A stretch of DNA of 15,518 bases, from positions 1 through 15,518 of the forward strand of contig DMKK01000286.1 of NCBI GenBank assembly GCA_003454335.1, read 5' to 3'. The translations under genes and the position numbers were made by a program. Under the pieces are notes generated by a model, which saw only the letters and a list, made by a program, of their open reading frames with translations, searched no databases and was not told the DNA's origin. The DNA comes from Gammaproteobacteria bacterium (lineage in GTDB: Bacteria > Pseudomonadota > Gammaproteobacteria > UBA9214). Shown here one piece after another: positions 1 through 5,592 of the stretch (position 1 is the first letter of the stretch; every line of letters begins with the position of its first letter).

Positions 1-31
1 TTTTGTAACTATTCATCATATCCTACGGGCT

Positions 32-121
32 GATGGGTGCGTCGCTGCGCTCCTTCACCCATCCTACAAAAAACCGTAGGTCTTCGTAGGATGGGTGAAG
101 GAGCGCAGCGACGCACCCATC
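32..121. repeat. Inverted pair of REP-like elements (BIME-type doublet)
   Basis: Two 36-base arms, 32-67 and 86-121, are perfect reverse complements separated by 18 bases (68-85). Each arm is itself an imperfect hairpin: GATGGGTG at one end pairs with CACCCATC near the other. Read outward, each arm has a GTAG tetranucleotide just before the hairpin (86-89 in the right arm). That is the signature of REP elements mobilised by RAYT (Y1-type) transposases, as known from other gammaproteobacteria. The pair sits 6 bases past the stop codon of yggX at the end of the minus-strand operon, a usual place for such doublets, where they can stabilise mRNA or help end transcription. No T-tract follows it in the minus direction, so it is not a classical terminator. 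No transposase gene is in the window. Confidence 0.8.
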
Positions 122-127
122 ATGTAT

Positions 128-412
128 CTATTTCTTGGCGCCCGGTGGCTGGAAGCCTTCCGGGGTGGACCCCAGTTCACCTTCGCCAAAGAGAAAGCCC
201 ACCATGTGTTGTTCGATCAGCGTGACACTGCCGGTATCAGCCGTGTTCAGGCCGTTTTCGTTAATGATCAGGGTTAGACGCTCCAGCCATTGACTCCAGC
301 CCTCGGCTGAAACATTTTCATAGATGCGTTCACCCAGTGGGCCCGGATGCGGGATGTGTTCCAGACCTTCCGCCTCACGCTTGAGTACTACACAGTTAAC
401 GATACGAGTCAT
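128..412 (-). CDS. yggX: Probable Fe(2+)-trafficking / oxidative damage protection protein
   Basis: This 94-residue protein matches the YggX family in length (about 90 residues) and pattern. It opens with the family block around Cys7 followed by KREAEGLE, then the segments LGERIYENVS and W-SQWLERLTLIINENGLN, and ends with the motif MVGFLF. YggX is a small cytoplasmic protein that protects Fe-S clusters from oxidative damage and is thought to take part in iron trafficking; Cys7 is important in the Salmonella protein. The ATG is preceded by GAGGT on the minus strand. The gene lies 71 bases after hemJ in the same direction and may be the last gene of that operon, although a TACAAT box in the gap leaves room for its own promoter. 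In many bacteria yggX follows mutY; here its neighbour is a haem-synthesis gene. Confidence 0.93.
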   Translation of the reverse strand: MTRIVNCVVLKREAEGLEHIPHPGPLGERIYENVSAEGWSQWLERLTLIINENGLNTADTGSVTLIEQHMVGFLFGEGELGSTPEGFQPPGAKK

Positions 413-483
413 TCGAAATTACCTCGGAAAAATAATGCGTGCATTGTACTCCATTTTTCCTGTATTGCCGTGATTCCTGATGA

Positions 484-906
484 TCAGAAGGGTTTGACAA
501 CCGCCAGCAGGACAATCGCAATCAGTAACAGGGCCGGAATTTCGTTGATCCAGCGATAAAAAACGTGGCCGTGTGTGGCAGTGCCATTACGAAACCCCCG
601 CATCAGCTTGATGCAATAAAGGTGATATGCAATCAAACCGCCAACCAGCACCAGCTTGGTGATTAACCATCCGGAGTTCCCGTAGGCCGCCCAGGCATAC
701 TCGATCAGCAACCATGTGCCGAATACGGCAGTCAGCACGGCCCCGATGGTCATGATGGCAAATAACTTGCGCTCCATGATCAGGAAGCGTGAATGGCTGA
801 GTTCATCAGTACTGTCGGCATGGTAAACAAACAGGCGGGGTAAATAAAAAAGTCCGGCGAACCAGGTGACCATGAAGATGATGTGCAGAGCCTTGATCCA
901 GAGCAT
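484..906 (-). CDS. hemJ: Protoporphyrinogen IX oxidase, HemJ type
   Basis: This 140-residue, very hydrophobic protein has four likely membrane segments (about 5-26, 47-70, 80-101 and 118-138). It starts with the family block LWIKALHIIFMVTWFAGLFYLPRL carried over residues 2-25, with conserved His8 and Arg24, and has the later block around ERKLFAIMT. This is the HemJ/UPF0093 family. HemJ oxidises protoporphyrinogen IX to protoporphyrin IX in the inner membrane and replaces HemG/HemY in many proteobacteria. Length fits the family. The ATG lies 15 bases after the stop of the thioredoxin-like gene, with AGGAG overlapping that stop but about 12 bases from the ATG, so translation may be partly coupled. 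Pairing with a TlpA-like thioredoxin and an iron protein suggests shared use in haem and redox upkeep (inference). Confidence 0.93.
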   Translation of the reverse strand: MLWIKALHIIFMVTWFAGLFYLPRLFVYHADSTDELSHSRFLIMERKLFAIMTIGAVLTAVFGTWLLIEYAWAAYGNSGWLITKLVLVGGLIAYHLYCIKLMRGFRNGTATHGHVFYRWINEIPALLLIAIVLLAVVKPF

Positions 907-921
907 GGTGAGGCGTTTCTC

Positions 922-1467
922 CTAAATGTTTTCAGCCGTGGCGGGATGCAGTTGGCCAGCCTGCGTGGTTTTCAGCAGCCCCAGAATATCCTGTCGCAAT
1001 TGTGCCATGCTTAGCTCGCCTGTTTGCTGGTAAACGATTCGACCATCCGGTGCAATCAGAAAAGCGGTGGGTGTCAGCCGTATATTACCAAAGGCGCGTG
1101 CCGCCTCGGCATGAATATCCAGTGCAAGGGGGTAGGGAATATTGCGGGCATTGCGCATGGCGATCACCCGGTTGGGCGGGTCGTAGTCCATGGCGATGCC
1201 GATAATTTCCAGTCCCTGCGGTGCTAACTCTTCGTAGAGTTCAATCAGGTGAGGCACCTCCCTGATACAGCCCGGGCAAGTGGTGGCCCAGAAAGTAACC
1301 AGCAGGGGTTTGCCGCGCAGGCTGGCCAGTTGCAGTTGTTCACCGTCGATGGTCACCAGACTGATATCCGGGCTGGTTTTCAAGCCGGCGGGTGCCAGCC
1401 ACAAATAACCCAGTGTGCCCAGCAGGGCCAGCGCAAACAGTGATATCAGCTTTCCCTTGCGTTTCAT
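922..1467 (-). CDS. TlpA/ResA-like membrane-anchored thioredoxin-fold protein
   Basis: This protein has 181 residues. Residues 1-25 form a lysine-rich start and one hydrophobic helix (signal anchor), so the rest should face the periplasm. The thioredoxin-like domain spans about 32-170. It carries the redox motif WATTCPGC (Cys64 and Cys67) and the cis-proline before Thr134 (LTPT, Pro133). The insertion between the motif and the helix is typical of AhpC/TSA-like TlpA proteins. Such proteins reduce periplasmic disulfides, often for cytochrome c or copper-site assembly. The start codon overlaps the stop of the upstream DUF4126 gene by 4 bases (ATGA), so the two are translationally coupled. No cytochrome c maturation gene is present, so the actual client is unknown. 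Confidence 0.88.
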   Translation of the reverse strand: MKRKGKLISLFALALLGTLGYLWLAPAGLKTSPDISLVTIDGEQLQLASLRGKPLLVTFWATTCPGCIREVPHLIELYEELAPQGLEIIGIAMDYDPPNRVIAMRNARNIPYPLALDIHAEAARAFGNIRLTPTAFLIAPDGRIVYQQTGELSMAQLRQDILGLLKTTQAGQLHPATAENI

Positions 1468-2150
1468 GGTTTCTTTTGCGTAATGGATTCCGCGTTAACC
1501 GGGTCGGTGGTAATGGTTGTTACCGGCGGGTCTGCAGATTTGTTGTTACCCGCCTTGCTGTTACCCGAAAGTCGTCCAAGAAAACTGAAGGCTTTTTTAA
1601 TGCCCCGCCAGATTTTCGGTAATAGCCAGATGCTCAGTAGAATAAATAATACCAGCAACACTATAAACAGGGCCGGATGATACAAGGCTGTCCAGAGACC
1701 GGCAATGACGGCAACGTCTTCGCCTACGGAGGCAAACCAGTTGGTTACCGGTTCCGGTGATGTGTTAATGAGAACGCGTGTCCCGGTCTTGGTAACGTGA
1801 CTGCCGGTTGCCAATGTGCCACCGGCAATGGCGGCGGCCAGTTGTGCGCCTGCACCGATATCACCAACTGCGCCTGCCGCCAGAATGGCGCCGGCAGGGA
1901 TACGGATGAAGCTTGAAAGTGCATCCCAGCCGGTATCCACGCCGGGTATTTTGTCTGCAAAAAATTCGATGCCGTACATCGCGCCGGCAGCAACCATTAC
2001 CAGCGGATCGGACAGGACCTGGAGGTCTGGCGGCAGCTCAATGTTGCCGCTTGCTCCCATGTAGCCCAGCATCAGAATCGCTGCATACAGATTGATTCCG
2101 CTTGCCCAGGCCACACCCATGGTGAGTGCGATTGTTTGCGTAATATCCAT
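1464..2150 (-). CDS. DUF4126 family membrane protein
   Basis: This protein of 228 residues is recognised as DUF4126 from the block GIEFFADKIPGVDTGWDAL (about 60-78) followed by a Gly/Ala-rich membrane stretch (about 84-116). It has a hydrophobic N-terminal segment (6-33), the membrane part in the middle and a strongly hydrophobic stretch at about 145-180. It ends in a polar Ser/Thr/Asn-rich tail. The family is widespread in bacteria and has no established function. It is the first gene of the operon, with AGGA 7 bases before the ATG and a promoter-like sequence at 2201-2228. It overlaps the following thioredoxin-like gene by 4 bases. No catalytic motif can be named. Confidence 0.85.
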   Translation of the reverse strand: MDITQTIALTMGVAWASGINLYAAILMLGYMGASGNIELPPDLQVLSDPLVMVAAGAMYGIEFFADKIPGVDTGWDALSSFIRIPAGAILAAGAVGDIGAGAQLAAAIAGGTLATGSHVTKTGTRVLINTSPEPVTNWFASVGEDVAVIAGLWTALYHPALFIVLLVLFILLSIWLLPKIWRGIKKAFSFLGRLSGNSKAGNNKSADPPVTTITTDPVNAESITQKKP

Positions 2151-2200
2151 GTGATTCCTGTGTGTTCAGGGAGAAAGGTCTTATCGTAAATATGGGGGTA

Positions 2201-2228
2201 ATTCTAGCAATTCATAATATTCTGTGAA
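2201..2228 (-). promoter_or_regulatory. Candidate sigma70 promoter for the DUF4126-tlpA-hemJ-yggX operon
   Basis: On the minus strand TTCACA (2223-2228, five of six matches to TTGACA) is followed after 16 bases by TAGAAT (2201-2206, five of six matches to TATAAT). Transcription would start near 2194, giving a leader of about 45 bases before the ATG of the DUF4126 gene. The region is A+T-rich compared with the genes around it. This is a sequence match only. Confidence 0.55.
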
Positions 2229-2326
2229 TTTCTTCTGCCCGGTCTATGATTTATTCCCTTAGAGTGTGCGTATAACTGATTGTAAATACATATAATTAAT
2301 TTTGAGGGTGCGAATATTAGTAATTG

Positions 2327-2355
2327 TTTACAATGTTGCGCGGTCACTGTTTAAT
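2327..2355 (+). promoter_or_regulatory. Candidate sigma70 promoter for the lipoprotein gene
   Basis: TTTACA (2327-2332) is followed after exactly 17 bases by TTTAAT (2350-2355). Each box matches the consensus in five of six positions at the ideal spacing. Transcription would begin near 2362, leaving a leader of about 175 bases before the lipoprotein start at 2538, which is long for a small structural gene. Confidence 0.5.
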
Positions 2356-2418
2356 GTTGCAGTTGGTTTTTAACGGTTTTCTGTTCACCAACTGTGGATC
2401 ACATGGAGACGCGCCGGG

Positions 2419-2490
2419 CCGGAGCATCTGTCCGGGAAATCTTGCAGGTCTTTATTCTTTGCCACTGGATACCTCTCGTCAGGCAAAGAA
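2419..2490 (+). other. Two hairpins in the lipoprotein mRNA leader
   Basis: CCGGA (2419-2423) pairs with TCCGG (2431-2435) around a 7-base loop. Further on TTCTTTGCC (2455-2463) pairs perfectly with GGCAAAGAA (2482-2490) around an 18-base loop. A run of seven T residues (2501-2507) follows 10 bases after the second stem. That is too far for a classical intrinsic terminator, but it could allow leaky termination or a short leader RNA. No known riboswitch class is recognised. Confidence 0.35.
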
Positions 2491-2537
2491 GCAATCCCGA
2501 TTTTTTTAATAGAGAGTAAATATCAAGGAGTGTAATG

Positions 2538-2855
2538 ATGAAGAAGCTGTTGGTTGTGATGTTAAGTGCCACATTATTTCTGGTCGGTTGTGGCGATAAG
2601 GACGAAACCGTGGGTGAAAAGCTGGACAATGCGGTTGATGCCACCCAGGACGCTGCTGCGGATGCCGCCGATGCGGTCAGCGATACAGCGAGTGATGCCT
2701 ACGATGCCACCAAGGATGCTGCGGGTGACGCCTACGATGCCACCAAGGATGCTGCGGGTGACGCCTATGATGCTACCAAGGATGCTGCCGGGGATGCAGT
2801 CGACACGGTTAGTGATGCTGCCGACGATGAAACTGATGATACCAAAACCCACTAA
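2538..2855 (+). CDS. Small lipoprotein with 11-residue LEA-like repeats
   Basis: The protein has 105 residues from the second of two adjacent ATG codons. AAGGAG at 2525-2530 is 7 bases from this ATG but only 4 from the first (2535), so 2538 is preferred. Residues 1-17 are a signal peptide ending in the lipobox LVGC, with Cys18 as the lipidation site. Gly rather than Asp follows the Cys, so outer-membrane sorting is likely if the enteric rule holds. The mature part is very acidic and alanine-rich, with three copies of DAYDATKDAAG and degenerate copies on both sides. Eleven-residue repeats of this kind form long amphipathic helices in LEA-type and apolipoprotein-like proteins. A role in envelope stress or desiccation is possible, but this is inference; I cannot name a family. 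A strong terminator follows directly. Confidence 0.85.
   Translation: MKKLLVVMLSATLFLVGCGDKDETVGEKLDNAVDATQDAAADAADAVSDTASDAYDATKDAAGDAYDATKDAAGDAYDATKDAAGDAVDTVSDAADDETDDTKTH
2694..2792 (+). repeat. Three tandem 33-bp coding repeats
   Basis: Units lie at 2694-2726, 2727-2759 and 2760-2792, each encoding DAYDATKDAAG. Units 1 and 2 differ by one base (GAT against GAC). Units 2 and 3 differ at four third codon positions. Every difference is synonymous. The in-frame 33-base period explains the open overlapping frames seen here on both strands. Confidence 0.95.
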
Positions 2856-2875
2856 ACAATCAGGGTGGGCGTGAT

Positions 2876-2906
2876 AAAAGGCCGGGCATTTGTCCGGCCT
2901 TTTTTT
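2876..2906 (+). terminator. Intrinsic terminator after the lipoprotein gene
   Basis: AAAAGGCCGG (2876-2885) pairs perfectly with CCGGCCTTTT (2894-2903) around an 8-base loop, followed by T residues to 2906. It lies 20 bases past the lipoprotein stop. The A-run on the left side gives it bidirectional character. Confidence 0.9.
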
Positions 2907-2923
2907 AATCGGCGGGTATTATT

Positions 2924-3283
2924 ATGTTACGAAGTGCATTCGCTGTTTTCCTGCTTGGCTGGGTGGCCTGGTTCTGGATTGACAAGCCGCCGCCCGAACA
3001 GATGCGGTTGCCGGAGGTCAGTGACAGCCTGGTCGAGAATTTTCAGGTGGCGTTCGATATCCTGAAGGGAGGTTATCCAAAGGTAGCCTTTGTCTATATA
3101 TGGGATGCGCACTACCTGTTGCTTTCGTTGCTGGGTGGGGCGCTGGGCGCCGTGACTTACGGGGTAATATCAGACTACCTGTCCAGACGGCGGATGCGCA
3201 GAAATTTTATGCCGCCAGCACGTAAAGATCCGGGCGGTGACGAAAAAGAGTCCTCGCCGGCACAACAGGACACTCCGGACTGA
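2924..3283 (+). CDS. Hypothetical two-TM membrane protein
   Basis: This 119-residue protein belongs to no family that I recognise. It has a hydrophobic N-terminal helix (about 3-19, rich in Trp and Phe) and a polar segment of about 40 residues with PPPEQMRLPEVSDSLVENF. A second membrane helix follows (about 62-84) with the small-residue run LLGGALGAVTYG. The tail is positively charged at first (SRRRMRRN), then acidic and Pro/Ser-rich, which fits a loop outside and a tail in the cytoplasm. The only upstream ribosome-binding candidate is GGCGGG, 8 bases before the ATG. The gene begins 17 bases after the lipoprotein terminator, so its own promoter is hard to place. It heads the run of genes leading to yjgR and folE. 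Confidence 0.65.
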   Translation: MLRSAFAVFLLGWVAWFWIDKPPPEQMRLPEVSDSLVENFQVAFDILKGGYPKVAFVYIWDAHYLLLSLLGGALGAVTYGVISDYLSRRRMRRNFMPPARKDPGGDEKESSPAQQDTPD

Positions 3284-3392
3284 TTGTTGATACTTGCCTG
3301 GTAGCAGACAGGCCATTGTAATCCCCCTCCGTGTGCATTACGGTTTCGAATTAACGAAGTTGAACAGCATCAGAAACTACCAGGGGTCGGGC

Positions 3393-3578
3393 ATGTGTGA
3401 GGCACAGGAGCAGCTGGAACGGGTCATTGCACGGATGCAGGTAATCCAGATTGCCATCAAGGCATCGGGGCAGCCCGCGTCCATGTTTGAGCTGGGAGAA
3501 TTAAAGGACCTGGGCAGGGAATATGCCCGCCTTGTGGATGATCTGAGCAACACATCAACGGGTCCGTCGCGGGCCTGA
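3393..3578 (+). CDS. Small hypothetical helical protein before yjgR
   Basis: This is a 61-residue protein starting at the ATG that follows a good GGGG-containing ribosome-binding site (3383-3386). The same frame stays open upstream to a TTG at 3294, but that longer version has no ribosome-binding site and its extra 33 residues look non-coding, so the short form is preferred. The protein is predicted to be helical and soluble, with a heptad-like stretch EAQEQLERVIARMQVIQIAI (residues 3-22) suited to a short coiled coil. It then has a turn with Gly and Pro, and a second helix ending in LVDDLS. Its stop is 16 bases before the YjgR start, so the two are probably co-translated and may act together (inference). 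I do not recognise a named family. Confidence 0.6.
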   Translation: MCEAQEQLERVIARMQVIQIAIKASGQPASMFELGELKDLGREYARLVDDLSNTSTGPSRA

Positions 3579-3594
3579 TGATTCAGCCGGAGTC

Positions 3595-5064
3595 ATGAGC
3601 AGCGTGGAAAACGATCCTGGAATATTTATTGGCAAGGGCGAGCAAGCTGTCTACCTGTTGCCGCAACTCGCCAACCGCCATGGCCTGATTGCCGGGGCAA
3701 CCGGTACCGGTAAAACCGTTTCCCTGCAAATTCTTGCAGAAGCATTCGCGCGCCGCGGTGTGCCGGTGTTTATGGCGGACGTCAAAGGCGATCTGTCCGG
3801 TCTCTGTCAGGCAGGCAAGGCACATCCGAAGTTGCAGAAACGGGCGGAAGCCATTGGCCTTGAGGATTATACCCATGAGGCTTTTCCGGTGGTTTTCTGG
3901 GACCTGTTCGGCAAGCAGGGTCACCGGGTGCGCACTACTGTTTCGGAAATGGGGCCATTGCTGCTGTCCCGGATGCTGGGCCTGAATGATACCCAGGAAG
4001 GAATTCTCTATGCTGTTTTCAAAATAGCCGATGATCAGGGCCTGCTGTTGCTGGACCTGAAAGACCTGCGTGCCCTGTTGACCTTCGCCGGCGAGAATGC
4101 CAGGGAACTGCGGCTCGAGTACGGCAATATCTCCGGTGCATCCATCGGGGCAATCCAGCGGCGCCTGCTGGTGCTGGAACAGGAGGGTGCCAGACAGTTC
4201 ATGGGTGAACCGGCGCTGGACCTGTTTGACTTTATGCAAATGAGTCCCGGCGGTTTCGGCAATATCAATATCCTGGCTGCAGACCAGCTGATGCTGACAC
4301 CGAAGCTGTATGCGACGTTTTTGTTGTGGCTGTTGTCCGAGTTATTTGAGGAACTCCCGGAAGTGGGTGATCCTGAAAAACCCCGCCTGGTGTTTTTCTT
4401 TGATGAGGCTCACCTGTTGTTTAAAGGTGCGCCGCAGGCGCTGGTTGACAAGGTCGAGCAGGTGGTGCGCCTGATCCGTTCCAAGGGTGTCGGTGTTTAT
4501 TTTGTTACCCAGAACCCGCTGGACCTTCCCGACCCGATTCTGGGTCAGCTGGGTAATCGCATCCAGCATGCCCTGCGTGCATTTACGCCTCGTGAGCAGA
4601 AGGCGGTAAGGGCTGCAGCAGAGACCTTTCGTGCCAACCCGGCACTTGATGCGGCTGCTGCCATCAAGGAACTGGGTGTTGGTGAAGCACTGGTGTCGAC
4701 ACTGGATAGTAACGGGATACCGGGCATGGTAGAGCGTGTTCTGATCAGGCCGCCGGGGTCACGGCTGGGACCGGCAACGCGTGCGGAACGCAAGGCAGTC
4801 ATGGACGTCAGCCTCTACCGCGAACGCTATGATCAACCGGTAGATCGACGCTCGGCCTATGAGATGCTCAATGAACGTGCAGCGAAGGCAGCGCAACAGC
4901 AGGCTGCTGCGGAGGCAGCGAAACCCGGTAAGAAAGCCTCTGGTGGCCGGCGCAGTAATCGCCAGAGTCCGCTGGAAGCCATGCTGAAGAGTATTGCACG
5001 TTCTTTTGGCAGTTCCCTGGGGCGCCAGCTCTCACGCGGTGTGCTGGGTTCTCTACTGAAGTGA
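3595..5064 (+). CDS. yjgR: HerA-like P-loop ATPase of the YjgR (DUF853) family
   Basis: The protein has 489 residues, close to the roughly 500 of E. coli YjgR. The Walker A motif GATGTGKT is at residues 34-41, directly after the short start GEQAVYLLPQLANRHGLIA. The strand MADVKGDLSGL follows, as in HerA/FtsK-type ATPases. Walker B is LVFFFDEAH, with Asp270 and Glu271, and a conserved VYFVTQNPLDLPDPILGQLG segment at about 302-321 acts as sensor region. The C-terminal end (about 465-489) keeps the family tail of small residues and RGVLGSLL, after a low-complexity Ala/Gln/Lys linker at 426-450. The HerA/FtsK superfamily pumps DNA or protein through hexameric rings; the exact role of YjgR is not established. 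AGCCGGAG precedes the ATG. No NurA nuclease or partner of the defence type is nearby, so a housekeeping role is more likely. Confidence 0.92.
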   Translation: MSSVENDPGIFIGKGEQAVYLLPQLANRHGLIAGATGTGKTVSLQILAEAFARRGVPVFMADVKGDLSGLCQAGKAHPKLQKRAEAIGLEDYTHEAFPVVFWDLFGKQGHRVRTTVSEMGPLLLSRMLGLNDTQEGILYAVFKIADDQGLLLLDLKDLRALLTFAGENARELRLEYGNISGASIGAIQRRLLVLEQEGARQFMGEPALDLFDFMQMSPGGFGNINILAADQLMLTPKLYATFLLWLLSELFEELPEVGDPEKPRLVFFFDEAHLLFKGAPQALVDKVEQVVRLIRSKGVGVYFVTQNPLDLPDPILGQLGNRIQHALRAFTPREQKAVRAAAETFRANPALDAAAAIKELGVGEALVSTLDSNGIPGMVERVLIRPPGSRLGPATRAERKAVMDVSLYRERYDQPVDRRSAYEMLNERAAKAAQQQAAAEAAKPGKKASGGRRSNRQSPLEAMLKSIARSFGSSLGRQLSRGVLGSLLK

Positions 5065-5101
5065 TTGAGCCGGAGCCGCTATCACCGGCCGTGTAAGGAC
5101 C

Positions 5102-5551
5102 ATGAACAATAAAAGATATTTGGCAAGGAACAGGGTATTGCCATTCCTGCTCGTTCTGGGGCTGCTTGCCTACCAGTACTATTTCCAGGATCAGCAGTCG
5201 ACGGATAACAATGTCGCGGTTGGTAATAATGCGGTGCAACAGGCGTATGCCAACCAGCGTTCCGGGCAGTGGCTCGAGACCAGCGGCCGCGTTAGCCGGG
5301 TGTTGCGCGATGACAATGAGGGGTCGCGCCATCAGAAATTTATTCTTGAAATTGATGGTGGTCACACGGTCATGGTGGCGCATAATATCGACCTCGCAGA
5401 ACGTATCCCGGTGCGCAGGGGGCTGACACTGGCAGTGCGAGGAAAATATGAGTGGAATGACCGGGGCGGCGTTATCCACTGGACGCATCATGACCCGGAC
5501 GGCAGGACTCAGGGCGGCTGGATTATGCTGGACAATGTGAGTTATCAATAG
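5102..5551 (+). CDS. DUF3465 family protein, membrane-anchored
   Basis: This protein has 149 residues. A basic N-terminus and one hydrophobic helix (about 12-28) act as a signal anchor or uncleaved signal. The domain at about 57-145 carries the family blocks SGRVSRVLRDDNEGSRHQKFILE, AHNIDLAERIPV and GKYEWNDRGGVIHWTHHDP, here split as residues 61-83, 93-104 and 114-132. The all-beta pattern with evenly spaced Gly and aromatic residues resembles an OB-fold. The function of DUF3465 is not known. The His-Trp-Thr-His-His-Asp cluster is the most conserved part and could bind metal or nucleic acid, which is inference. It starts 37 bases after yjgR, with AAGGA 4 bases before the ATG, and is followed by a metal transporter gene. 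Confidence 0.85.
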   Translation: MNNKRYLARNRVLPFLLVLGLLAYQYYFQDQQSTDNNVAVGNNAVQQAYANQRSGQWLETSGRVSRVLRDDNEGSRHQKFILEIDGGHTVMVAHNIDLAERIPVRRGLTLAVRGKYEWNDRGGVIHWTHHDPDGRTQGGWIMLDNVSYQ

Positions 5552-5592
5552 TTGTCCGGACTACAATTACTCTTAACCCGATATGTTCAGAT

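Larger units (their letters stand above)
2151..2534. other. Divergent intergenic region of 384 bases
   Basis: This stretch separates the leftward DUF4126 operon from the rightward lipoprotein gene. It is A+T-rich from about 2195 to 2360. It holds one promoter-like sequence in each direction (2201-2228 minus, 2327-2355 plus), an isolated TATAAT at 2291-2296 with no good -35 box, and two hairpins in the part that would be the lipoprotein mRNA leader. I see no credible coding sequence: the open frames that cross it have no ribosome-binding site and only overlap the lipoprotein gene in the wrong frame. Confidence 0.6.

Noticed and set aside
2694..2792. Tandem repeat considered as a CRISPR array
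   Set aside because: Units are directly adjacent with no spacers and encode a peptide in frame.
2566..2874. Open frames overlapping the lipoprotein gene on both strands, including a long one of repeated MPPRMLRVT text
   Set aside because: They come from the 33-base period of the real gene, which leaves all frames open; they lack ribosome-binding sites, and silent-only changes select the lipoprotein frame.
3583..4239. 218-codon minus-strand frame opposite yjgR
   Set aside because: It lies wholly inside a clear P-loop ATPase gene on the other strand and has no recognisable motif.
3595..5064. YjgR considered as the HerA part of a HerA-based defence system
   Set aside because: Neighbours are a small helical protein, DUF3465, CDF and folE; no nuclease, Sir2 or DUF4297 partner is present, and the sequence fits housekeeping YjgR.
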